Made by a program: the position numbers and the translations under genes
Shown: one piece after another, positions 40,471 through 49,375 of the stretch
How the letters are laid out: every line of letters starts with the position of its first letter
Position numbering within the stretch: position 1 is the stretch's first letter
The notes under the pieces: model-generated
Told to the model about the DNA's origin: nothing
Seen by the model: only the letters and a program-made list of their open reading frames with translations
Databases searched by the model: none
Assembly: GCF_023503965.1 (NCBI RefSeq)
Contig: NZ_CP097298.1
Span: 1,319,001-1,383,000, forward strand
Source of the DNA: Brevundimonas albigilva
GTDB lineage: Bacteria > Pseudomonadota > Alphaproteobacteria > Caulobacterales > Caulobacteraceae
Reading direction: 5' to 3'
Length of the DNA: 64,000 bases

Positions 40471-41679
40471 GCTCTCGTGAGGAGGTCGGAGGATGGTAGG
40501 CGCGCGGCGGATAGCAACGGCCCAGTGGGAACATGACCGACACCGGAGGTTGACGGGTCGGCCGAAGAGGGCCCTCATCCCCCTATGACTGAAGACCCCC
40601 AAACAGGCCCGGACGTAGAGACCATCGGTAAGCTCCTAGCGGTCGGGAGCGGGGTTCCCGCCCCGATTGCTCAGGGTGCGTTTAAAGGCATTGGAAGATT
40701 GATCGGCGGCCTAGCCGATTATCCTGCTGCTTGGCTGCGTCGTGCCTCGCAAGGCGTTGAAGACGGCACGAATGCGCGCACGACAGTATCCAATGCAGTA
40801 GCGGCGGCTGCGGCAGCCCAAGCCATCAATGACCCGGCAATCGTTGATCGAGCCGTAGCAGCCTTTACGACCGCCGCAGTGCGTAAACAGGCCAATCGCG
40901 AACGAGTTGCACATCAGGCATTGGAAGCTTTGCAAGAGCCTGAAAACTCACCTTCGGACGATGCGACGGATGCGACCGCTGGAACGCCTCCTCCGGCCGA
41001 CGACTGGCTGAATGTTTTTGAGCGATATGCGGAAGACGCGTCCTCGGAGCGGATGCAACTGCTGTGGGGGAAAGTGTTAGCGGGTGAAATCCGAAAACCT
41101 CAAAGCTTCTCACTTTCCACAATGCGCTTCCTTTCTGAGGCAGATCAGGATTTGGTGAGCCTGGCCCAACGCGTCTCCCAGTACATCTCGGGCGGACTGA
41201 TAATCAAAACAGAGAATATGGACAAGGGGCCATTACTGAAAGACCTGCTTCTGGCGCAGGATGCTGGCCTCGTCTCTGCGGTTGGGGGTCTAGGTTTAAG
41301 CTGGCAGATCAAGATTGGTTCCGAAGGATTTTTACCCGTCGTAGGCCGCAAATATGCCTTGAGAATAGAGGCTCCGCCGCACTCATCATTTGAAGTGCCG
41401 ATCATTAACGTATCCAAAGTTGGACTTCAGATTTCGCAACTTTCGCCAGTCGAAGATGAGCGAAAACTGTTCGTTTCGGCCGCAGAAGTTTTCAAAAAAG
41501 CACCCGTGACAGCGATACACGTCGGTCGCCTGCTCGCTCCAACCCGGATGGCATACCCATCGCCAGTGTGGGAAGCAACGAGCTAAGTGTCACCCAGCAC
41601 AAGAGTCGGGGGGTCACCAATACCGAGATTGGATACCACGTAACGTCTTGACTTCGCATGGAATTAGAAGACGGGAAAA
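40471..41679. mobile_element. Small genomic island in tRNA-Ala, no integrase
   Basis: About 1.2 kb between the two copies of the 22-base repeat. A sample line in the gene (41341-41400) has 32 of 60 G+C, against 45 of 60 in a line just outside (42361-42420). It contains one gene, at 40585-41586, and no recombinase, transposase or phage gene. The tRNA is intact on the right side. It could be a decayed island, or a minimal element moved by an integrase encoded elsewhere. The 114 bases before the gene are GC-rich and hold nothing else that I recognise. Confidence 0.7.
40585..41586 (+). CDS. DUF2806-like protein carried by the tRNA-Ala island
   Basis: Intact 333-residue protein. The N-terminal half is helical with an alanine-rich amphipathic region (GAFKGIGRLIGGLADYPAAW, VSNAVAAAAAAQAINDPAIV). 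The centre has FERYAEDASSERMQLLWGKV, then LAGEIRKPQSFSLSTMRFLS, a pattern of the DUF2806/DUF4393-like families. The C-terminus is beta-rich (YALRIEAPPHSSFEVPIIN). Codon use is clearly more AT-rich than any neighbour, a sign of transfer. Function unknown; lone cargo in such islands is often phage defence, but nothing here proves it. The proposed start has no strong ribosome site. Confidence 0.8.
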   Translation: MTEDPQTGPDVETIGKLLAVGSGVPAPIAQGAFKGIGRLIGGLADYPAAWLRRASQGVEDGTNARTTVSNAVAAAAAAQAINDPAIVDRAVAAFTTAAVRKQANRERVAHQALEALQEPENSPSDDATDATAGTPPPADDWLNVFERYAEDASSERMQLLWGKVLAGEIRKPQSFSLSTMRFLSEADQDLVSLAQRVSQYISGGLIIKTENMDKGPLLKDLLLAQDAGLVSAVGGLGLSWQIKIGSEGFLPVVGRKYALRIEAPPHSSFEVPIINVSKVGLQISQLSPVEDERKLFVSAAEVFKKAPVTAIHVGRLLAPTRMAYPSPVWEATS

Positions 41680-41683
41680 CGCC

Positions 41684-41759
<76 letters not shown>

Positions 41760-41921
41760 GGTTCCAGTCTGGATCGGGCCCCAGGCGAGGGCGCGACATA
41801 GGCGGGCGGCGGGGGCGGTGTCAACGGGCTTGTGCGTGCAATCGGCGCAGGCGGCGTCGCGGGCGTTGCGGGGGCCGGCCACGCCGGTCTAGAAGCCGGG
41901 TTCGCGCTAAGGGAGACACCC

Positions 41922-42227
41922 ATGGGCTTCGCCATCGTCTGGCTGGTCAACGCCGTCATCAGTCTGATGATCTGGTTCATCATCGCCCAGGCCATCCTGA
42001 GCTGGCTGGTCGCGTTCGACGTGATCAACTACCGCAACCGCTTCGTCTATTCGGTCGGCAGTTTCCTGGACCAGATCACCCGGCCGCTGCTGGAGCCGTT
42101 CCGCCGCATCATCCCGTCGCTGGGCGGCATCGATGTGTCGCCGATCGTGGTCATCCTGCTGCTGCAGTTCGCCAGCGTGCTGTTCAACCGTGCGGCGGCG
42201 CCGGCCCTGGTCGGCATGTTGGGCTGA
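41922..42227 (+). CDS. YggT family membrane protein
   Basis: Intact 101-residue inner-membrane protein with two hydrophobic segments (VWLVNAVISLMIWFIIAQAI and SPIVVILLLQFASVLF), and between them DQITRPLLEPFRRIIPSLGG, the YggT signature. The ATG at 41922 follows GGGAGA. Family members are linked with cell division, lipid and osmotic homeostasis in various bacteria; exact role unknown. Confidence 0.92.
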   Translation: MGFAIVWLVNAVISLMIWFIIAQAILSWLVAFDVINYRNRFVYSVGSFLDQITRPLLEPFRRIIPSLGGIDVSPIVVILLLQFASVLFNRAAAPALVGMLG

Positions 42228-42331
42228 GGCGACACGGGCGGGCGGATTCTCGTGATTCCGCATCGAAGGGGCCTTGCGCCGCGCGGCGACCTTCCTAAGG
42301 TGCCGGCCCCGACCACTTCAGACCGCGGTTC

Positions 42332-43213
42332 ATGAGCACGATCACCACAGTCGCCGTCCTGGGCGCCGGACAGATGGGCGCAGGCATCGCCCAGGCCGTG
42401 GCGCTGGGCGGCTATTCGGTCCGGCTCTACGATGTCGCCGCCGCGCAGCTGCCCCTGGCCCAGGGCCGCATCGCCGCCAGCCTGGCGCGCGGCGTCGGTC
42501 GCGGTGCGACCACCCAGGGTCAGGCCGACGAGGCCCTGGCGCGCGTCACGACCGTCGACACCATCGCCGAGGCGGTGACCGGGGCGGATCTGGTCATCGA
42601 GGCGGCGGTCGAGGACGAGGCGGTCAAGAAGGCCGTCTATGCCGAGGTGGTGCCGAACCTGGCCCCGCACGCCCTTCTGGCCACCAACACCTCGTCCATC
42701 TCCATCACCCGGCTGGCGTCGTCGACGGACCGGCCGGACCGATTCATCGGCCTGCACTTCATGAAGCCGGCGCCGGTGATGAAGCTGGTCGAGATCATCC
42801 GCGGCATCGCCACCTCGGCCGAGACCCATTCCGCGGCCGTCGCCTTCGCCGAGAGCCTGGGCAAGACGACCACCGACGCCGAGGACTTCCCGGCCTTCAT
42901 CGTCAACCGCATCCTGGTGCCGATGATGAACGAGGCGATCTACACCCTGTACGAAGGGGTGGGGAACGTCGCCTCCATCGACCAGGCGCTGCGCCTGGGG
43001 GCCAACCATCCGATGGGGCCGCTGGAACTGGCGGACTTCATGGGCCTGGACGTGGTGCTGGCGATCATGAACGTGCTCTACGACGGCCTGGCCGACAGCA
43101 AGTACCGCCCTTGTCCCCTGCTGGTGAAATACGTCGAGGCCGGCTGGCTGGGCCGCAAGAGCGGGCGCGGCTTCTACGACTATTCCGGCGAGACGCCGGT
43201 GCCGACGCGATGA
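42332..43213 (+). CDS. hbd: 3-hydroxybutyryl-CoA dehydrogenase
   Basis: Intact 293-residue enzyme that oxidises (S)-3-hydroxyacyl-CoA with NAD. VLGAGQMGAGIAQAVALGGY is the Rossmann loop; VIEAAVEDEAVKKAVY, TNTSSISITRLAS, GLHFMKPAPVMKLVEII with the catalytic His and EDFPAFIVNRILVPMMNEAI follow; GPLELADFMGLDV is the C-terminal dimer region. The ATG of the next gene overlaps its stop (ATGA). Works in fatty-acid or butanoyl-CoA metabolism. Confidence 0.94.
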   Translation: MSTITTVAVLGAGQMGAGIAQAVALGGYSVRLYDVAAAQLPLAQGRIAASLARGVGRGATTQGQADEALARVTTVDTIAEAVTGADLVIEAAVEDEAVKKAVYAEVVPNLAPHALLATNTSSISITRLASSTDRPDRFIGLHFMKPAPVMKLVEIIRGIATSAETHSAAVAFAESLGKTTTDAEDFPAFIVNRILVPMMNEAIYTLYEGVGNVASIDQALRLGANHPMGPLELADFMGLDVVLAIMNVLYDGLADSKYRPCPLLVKYVEAGWLGRKSGRGFYDYSGETPVPTR

Positions 43214-43766
43214 ACCGGGTCGAACGCTACGAGGACCTGCCCGGCCAGGCCCGCATCTTCGCACGGCCCGCCCCGGCCTGGCCGGCGATGGCGGCCTTCG
43301 CCGGCGCGGCCTGGCCGCCGCTGATCCTGACCCTGCCGTTCTGGCCCCCAGTTCCTGGACGCCGGGGCGTGAACTGGACTGGCGTCTGATGGTGCTGATC
43401 ATCGGCCTGATCGCCGTGCCGGCCGGCCTATGGCGCATTTCGGTCGAGCGGTCGCGCAGCGGACGGCCCTCGACCCGGTTGGGCGTGGTCTGGCGCTTCA
43501 TGCTGTTCGGCGGTCTGCTGGCCGGCGCCCTGCAGGTGGCGATGGCGCTGGCGCTGACGGTCGCGGGCTGGTTCGAGGCGGGCGGCGTGCTGCAGGCCCT
43601 GGGCGCGTCCGAAACGACGCTTCTTATCTTCGGCGTCGGCTTCCTGCCGATCACCATCGCCGGGGGCGTCAGCTATGGGCTGTGGGCGGGACTGTGCGCG
43701 GCCTTCATCGCCTTCGAGGCCAAGCCGACCGTCAAGGACCGACTGGGGCTGATGCCGAAGGCCTGA
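43210..43766 (+). CDS. Membrane protein of unknown function (frameshifted)
   Basis: About 185 residues. The first part (MNRVERYEDLPGQARIFARP) leads into a hydrophobic stretch; further membrane segments are LMVLIIGLIAVPAGLWRI, MLFGGLLAGALQVAMALALT and TLLIFGVGFLPITIAGGVSY. One C is missing from the run near 43346; restoring it gives FWPPSSWTPGRELDWRLMVL. It overlaps the dehydrogenase stop and precedes the DUF418 gene, so co-transcription is likely. No family recognised. Confidence 0.65.
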
Positions 43767-43790
43767 ACAGGGACGACGTCGGGGGCGCGC

Positions 43791-45032
43791 ATGACCGAAC
43801 AGACCGCCGACCAGACCGCCCGGACCCTGTCGCTCGCGCCCGTCGAGGCCCGCGACCGCATCGCCGCGCTGGACGCCCTGCGCGGGCTGGCGGTGCTGGG
43901 CATACTGGCGGTCAACGCCGCCGCGTTCGCCCTGCCCTTCATGGTCTATGACGATCCGGCGCTGGCGCCGTTTCCGGTCCAGGGCGCCAACGCCACGGCC
44001 CGCTGGGCGGTGGAGGTCTTCTTCCAGCAGAAGTTCATCACCCTTTTCTCGATGCTGTTCGGGGCGTCGATCTATCTGGTCGGGGGCGAGACCGGCGACG
44101 CGGCGCGCGGCGCCCTGCTGCGGCGGCGGCTGCTGTGGCTGGCGGCCATCGCCCTGATTCACGGGCTGGCCTTCTGGTACGGCGACGTGCTGCTGCTGTA
44201 CGCCTGGGCGGGGGTGTTCGTGTCGCTGATGCGGTCGCTGCCGGCGCGACGCCTGATCACGCTGGGCCTGGGGCTGACGCTGCTGCTGGCCAGCCTGCAG
44301 GCGGGCCTCGCCCTGTTCGCCGCCCACGGCCCGGCCGCCCTGACCGGCGAGTTCGCCCGCCCGCAGTTCACCCCGGAGATGGTCCGCCAGACCATCGAGG
44401 CCTATCGCAGCGGCTGGGCCGGCGCCCTGGGCCAGAACCTGACCGCCTGGCTGGTGCTGCAGGGGACCAGCCTGACGGTGTTCGTCTTCTCGACCGTGCC
44501 GCTGATGATGCTGGGCATGGGGCTGTTCAAGTCGGGCTTCCTCAGCGGGCGGGCGCCGACCGGACTCTATCTGGCGCTGGCCGCCCTGGGCGCCGCAGCC
44601 CTGGCCCTGCTGGGCGTGCTGGAATGGCGCGAGTTGACGGCCCCGGCCGGGCGATCGGCCACGGGCGGCCTTGGCGACGTGGTCGGCGCCTATCCGATCG
44701 TGATCACCCTGGGCTACGCCAGCCTGGTGATCCTGGCCGCGACGCGGGGCGCGGGCGTCCTGGTCGCGGGGCTGCGGCCGGTCGGACGCATGGCCCTGAC
44801 CAACTATCTGGCCCAGACGCTGATCATGACGACCCTCTTCTACATGCCCTGGGGGCCGCGCCTGTTCGGGCGGATGGACTATGTGCAGCTGTGGGGCGTG
44901 GTCGCGGCGGTCTGGGCGCTGCAGCTGGTCTGGTCGCCGCTGTGGCTGTCGCGGTTCCGCATGGGGCCGCTGGAGTGGGTCTGGCGGCGGCTGACCTATG
45001 GCCGCCCCCTGCCGCTGCGAAAAGCCGCCTGA
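43791..45032 (+). CDS. DUF418 family membrane protein
   Basis: Intact 413-residue multi-spanning inner-membrane protein. DRIAALDALRGLAVLGILAV at the N-terminus and FMLFG-like EVFFQQKFITLFSMLFGASI are typical of the DUF418/YeiB family, as is the C-terminal RMALTNYLAQTLIMTTLFY. About eight to ten membrane segments. Physiological role unknown; family members are related to acyltransferase-3-type proteins. Confidence 0.9.
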   Translation: MTEQTADQTARTLSLAPVEARDRIAALDALRGLAVLGILAVNAAAFALPFMVYDDPALAPFPVQGANATARWAVEVFFQQKFITLFSMLFGASIYLVGGETGDAARGALLRRRLLWLAAIALIHGLAFWYGDVLLLYAWAGVFVSLMRSLPARRLITLGLGLTLLLASLQAGLALFAAHGPAALTGEFARPQFTPEMVRQTIEAYRSGWAGALGQNLTAWLVLQGTSLTVFVFSTVPLMMLGMGLFKSGFLSGRAPTGLYLALAALGAAALALLGVLEWRELTAPAGRSATGGLGDVVGAYPIVITLGYASLVILAATRGAGVLVAGLRPVGRMALTNYLAQTLIMTTLFYMPWGPRLFGRMDYVQLWGVVAAVWALQLVWSPLWLSRFRMGPLEWVWRRLTYGRPLPLRKAA

Positions 45033-45072
45033 GCGCCTTTCCCGGCGCGGCCGAAACGACTAACTGGACCCC

Positions 45073-46947
45073 ATGGCCGCCCCGGACACGCCCGCAGAAA
45101 CCTTCAAGCGCGCGCTTGGCCACGCCGCGCGCGCCCTGGCCGAGCAGCCGGAGCTGGAGGTGGCGTTCGGCTCGGACGGACCGCGCGTCGCGGGCGGCGT
45201 GCTGACCCTGCCCCACCCGCCGCGCGACCCTCCGGTCCCGAGAGCGCGGCCCTGCGCGGCCAGGCCGACCGGCTGGCGCTGCGTCTGGCCAATCACGACG
45301 AGGCGACCGACCGGCGGATGCGGCCCGCCGACGCCCAGGCCGCCGACGTCTTCGACGCCGCCGAACAGGCGCGGGTCGAGGCGGTGGGCTCGCAATATCT
45401 GGCCGGGGTGCGCGGCAATCTGGACGCGGCCCTGCTGACCCGGCTGGAGAAGACGGGCGTCCTGCGCGTCGCCCAGGCCGAGCGCGTGCCGCTGGCGGAA
45501 GCCGTCGGCCTGCTGGTGCGGGAACGCCTGACCGGACGCGCCACGCCGGACGGGGCGGGGGCCATGCTGGACCTGGTGCGCGCCAATCTGGAGGCCAAGG
45601 CCGGGGCGCGGCTGGACGCCCTGGCCGCCTCGGCCGAGGACCAGGCGGGCTTCGCCCTGAAGCTGCGCGAGGTGCTGCGCGCCCTGGACCTGGACCCTGG
45701 CGACGGCAAGGGCGACGACGCCTCCGAGGACCAGGGCGAGGATCAGCCCGACCCCCAGGAACGGCCCGACGACGCCGACGAGGATCAGGACGAGGAGGAG
45801 GACGGCGGCGAAGGCGGCCAGTCGATGGAAGGCGACGCCGACGACCAGACCGCCGAGGAAGAGCGCGAGTCCCCCCGAGGGCGCGCCCGCCGACCCCGAC
45901 GGCCAGGCCTCCGAAGACGGGCCCGAGCTTCAGGAGGGCGAGCAGCCCAACCGCCAGCAGACCGCCGACGACGGCCGCGCCGTGGACGCCTACCGCGTCT
46001 TCACCACCGCCTACGACGAAGTGATCGACGCCGCCGACCTGTGCGACCCGATGGAGCTGGACCGGCTGCGCGGCCTGCTGGACGGCCAGCTGGCCATCCT
46101 TTCCAGCGTCGTCTCGCGCCTGGCCAACAAGCTGCAGCGCCGACTGCTGGCCCAGCAGAACCGGTCGTGGATCTTCGACCTGGAAGAGGGGATGCTGGAC
46201 ACCGCGCGCCTGACCCGGATCGTCACTGATCCGACCGCGCCCCTGTCGTTCAAGGCCGAGAGCGAAAGCCCGTTCCGGGACACGGTCGTGACCCTGCTGC
46301 TGGACAACTCAGGCTCCATGCGCGGACGGCCGATCATGGTGGCGGCGGTCTGCGCCGACATCCTGGCGCGGACGCTGGAGCGGTGCGGGGTCAAGGTCGA
46401 GATCCTGGGCTTCACCACCCGCGCCTGGAAGGGCGGCCAGAGCCGCGAGGCGTGGATCACGGCCGGCAAGCCCGCCAATCCCGGCCGGCTGAACGACCTG
46501 CGCCACATCATCTACAAGGCCGCCGACGCGCCTTGGCGCCGGGCCAAGAAGAACCTGGGCCTGATGATGCGCGAGGGCCTGCTGAAGGAGAACATCGACG
46601 GCGAGGCCCTGCTGTGGGCGCACGACCGCCTGCTGGCCCGCACCGAGCAGCGGCGCATCCTGATGGTCATCTCCGACGGCTCGCCGGTCGACGATTCGAC
46701 CCAGAGCGCCAACGCCGCCCTGTATCTGGACAAGCACCTGCGCCAGGTCATCGCCCAGATCGAGGACCGGTCGCCGGTCGAGCTGCTGGCCATCGGCATC
46801 GGCCACGACGTGACCCGCTGGTACCGCAAGGCCCTGACCATCGTGGACGTGGAGCAGCTGGCCGGCGCCATGACCGAGAAGCTGGCCGAACTGTTCGAAC
46901 AGGACCCCGCGCCGGCCGCGCGCGGGCGACGCAGGACCGCCGCATGA
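45073..46947 (+). CDS. cobT: CobT-like cobaltochelatase subunit (two frameshifts)
   Basis: About 625 residues. Helical N-terminal domain ([41 protein letters not shown]), an acidic middle rich in Asp and Glu, then a von Willebrand A domain with [16 protein letters not shown], the metal-site DxSxS, and [14 protein letters not shown]. Together with CobS and CobN it inserts cobalt into hydrogenobyrinate diamide. Breaks occur near 45235 (one C lost, repair gives [17 protein letters not shown]) and near 45876 (one base too many, or two lost). cobS is not in the window. Confidence 0.88.
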
Positions 46948-47917
46948 GACCGTTCGCCCGCACGGCCCTGACCCTGGCCGCCCTGACCCTGGCGGCCTGC
47001 GCCAGCACCCTGGGTCCGCCCCGGCCCGCGCCCCAGCCGGCGACCGGATGGACCGAGGCCGGCGCGACCCTGAAAAGCGTGGGCCTGGGCCTGCCCGGCG
47101 GCGCCGTCCTGGCCCCGGGCGTGCGCTTCGCCGGCGGGGTGGAGATCGTCGCCGATCCGACCTCGCCGCTGCACAGCCTGTCGGACCTGAAGCTGACCGG
47201 CGGCGGCGGCTTGGTCACGGTGTCGGACGTGGGCGACCTGGTGCGGGCGCGGCTGCGGCTGGACCACGCCGGACGCCTGGTCGGGCTTGACGGCTTTCAG
47301 ACCCGGCGGCTGACCCTGGCCGACGGCGCCCCGATCACCGAAAAGGCCGACGGCGACGCCGAGGGGCTGGCCCTCACCGCCTCGGGCGACCTTCTGGTCA
47401 GTTTCGAGCGCGACCACCGCATCTGGAACTACGGCCCGCTGGACGCCCTGTCGACGCGCCCCCGGGCGATGCGGATCCCCGCCTTCCCCTTCACCGAGAA
47501 CGACGGAATCGAAGGGCTGGCGACCGCGCCCGGCGGGTGGCGCGCGGCCGGGGAATCGGGCGGCGTCTGGGACTGCGACCCCGCTCGCTGCACCACCGTC
47601 ACGCCGCCGCCGGACACGCCGATCCCGGACAGCGAATACCGCATCACCGGCCTGGACCGCGATCCGGCGCGCGACGGCTGGATGGTCGTCCAGCGTCGGT
47701 ACCGGCCGCCGCTGGACGCGCGCGCCCATGTCCGCCGCATGGCGCCGGGCGGAACCCTGGGGCCGGTTCTGATCGACCTGAAGCTGCCCGGCACGACGGA
47801 CAATTTCGAAGGGATCGCGGCCGAGACGCGCGACGGGCGCACGCGCCTGTACATCCTGTCGGACGACAACTCAATCCGATGCAGCGCACTCTGCTGCTGG
47901 CCTTCGACCTGGACTGA
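46944..47917 (+). CDS. Esterase-like phytase-domain lipoprotein (frameshifted)
   Basis: About 323 residues. Lipoprotein signal [12 protein letters not shown] with Cys19. The mature domain has [48 protein letters not shown] and [20 protein letters not shown], the pattern of the esterase-like-activity phytase family (beta propeller-like). A base is missing near 47871; adding one T gives [19 protein letters not shown] and a stop at 47917. It overlaps the cobT stop (ATGA). Substrate unknown. Confidence 0.85.
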
Positions 47918-47920
47918 GGT

Positions 47921-49333
47921 TCATGCCGCGGCGTCCGCCACGCCCTCGTCGGCGTCCGCGTCGACCGCCAGCAAGGCGCGCACATAGTCGTCGCGCCAGA
48001 TCGACACGTCGGTTTCGCGCACTACCTGCATCAGCGCCTCCCACTTCCGGATGCGTTCGGCCAGGGGCATAGTCAGCGCCTTGTGGATGGCGTCCGACAG
48101 TTCCTCGCGGCTGTAGGGATTGACCAGCAGCGCCTCGCCCATCTGTTCGGCCGCGCCGGCGAAGCGGGACAGGATCAGCACGCCGGGATCGTCCGGGTTC
48201 TGGGCGCAGACATATTCCTTGGCCACAAGGTTCATGCCGTCGCGCAGCGGCGTCACCAGCCCGACCTTGGCGGCGCGGTAGATGCCCGCCAGCTGATCCC
48301 GGCGATAGGTGCGGTTCAGATAGCGGATCGGCTGCCAGTCCATGTCGGCGAAGGCGCCGTTGACCCGCCCGGCCAGGGCGTCCAGCCGGGCGCGGATGTC
48401 CTGATAGCTGTCCACGTCGTCGCGCGAGATCGGCGTGACCTGCAACAGAAAGACCTCGCCGCGCATCGAAGGATTGTCCTGCAGGAACTGCTCGTAGCCC
48501 AGCAGCCGCTCCTCCAGCCCTTTGGAATAGTCCAGCCGGTCCACGCCCACGATCATCGAGCGGAACACCGCCGAGGCCGCCATCCGGTCGTAGGTCCGCG
48601 CGCCCAGGGTGGAATCGCGCGCGGCCAGAAATCCGTCGACGTCGATCCCGATCGGGAACACCCCGGTCTGGACCTTGCGGCCGAAGCACTCCAGCCCGCC
48701 ATGACCGAACAGTTCGCCGCGGGCCTCGGTCACCACATAGTCGGTGAACAGGTCGCACCATTCCTGGGTATGGAAGCCGATCAGGTCGAAGGCGAACATC
48801 GATTCCACCAGGCGGCGGTGGTGCGGCAGCGTGACCAGCAGCTGGCGCGCCGGCCAGGGCGTGTGCAGGAAGAAGCCGATCCGGTTCTTGACCCCCAGCC
48901 GGCGCAGGTCCCGCGCCATCGGGATCATGTGATAGTCGTGGATCCAGATCATGTCGCCGGGCTGGATCAGCGGGGCCAGCACCTCGGCGAACCGCCGGTT
49001 CACCCGCTCGTAGCCCTCGCCATACGTCCGCTCATACTGGGCCAGGTCGATGCGGTGGTGGAACAGCGGCCACAGCGTCTTGTTGGCGTAGCCATTGTAA
49101 TACTCGTCGACGTCCGCGGGCTCCAGATCGACCAGACCCACCGTCACGCCCGCGCGGTCCTCGATCTTCACCTCGCCGGTCCAATGGTCGACGGTTTCGC
49201 CGGACCAGCCGAACCACAGGCCGTCGTACTTCCTCAGCGCCGCCGAAAGGGCCATGGCCAGCCCTCCGGCCGACCCGGCGGCGGGATCGACGGGTGCGGA
49301 AACCCGGTTCGACACGACGATCAGACGACTCAT
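47921..49333 (-). CDS. otsA: Trehalose-6-phosphate synthase
   Basis: Intact 470-residue GT20 enzyme that makes trehalose-6-phosphate from UDP-glucose and glucose-6-phosphate. Segments: LIVVSNRVSAPVDPAAGSAG, WIHDYHMIPMA, FFLHTPWPARQLL, VGVDRLDYSKGLEERLLGYE and PLRDGMNLVAKEYVCAQ. Last gene of the otsB-GH15-otsA run on the minus strand. Trehalose protects against osmotic and desiccation stress. Confidence 0.97.
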   Translation of the reverse strand: MSRLIVVSNRVSAPVDPAAGSAGGLAMALSAALRKYDGLWFGWSGETVDHWTGEVKIEDRAGVTVGLVDLEPADVDEYYNGYANKTLWPLFHHRIDLAQYERTYGEGYERVNRRFAEVLAPLIQPGDMIWIHDYHMIPMARDLRRLGVKNRIGFFLHTPWPARQLLVTLPHHRRLVESMFAFDLIGFHTQEWCDLFTDYVVTEARGELFGHGGLECFGRKVQTGVFPIGIDVDGFLAARDSTLGARTYDRMAASAVFRSMIVGVDRLDYSKGLEERLLGYEQFLQDNPSMRGEVFLLQVTPISRDDVDSYQDIRARLDALAGRVNGAFADMDWQPIRYLNRTYRRDQLAGIYRAAKVGLVTPLRDGMNLVAKEYVCAQNPDDPGVLILSRFAGAAEQMGEALLVNPYSREELSDAIHKALTMPLAERIRKWEALMQVVRETDVSIWRDDYVRALLAVDADADEGVADAAA

Positions 49334-49375
49334 TTCACTCTTCCACGGGCGACCCCAGCCCCGGGGCCAGACGGA

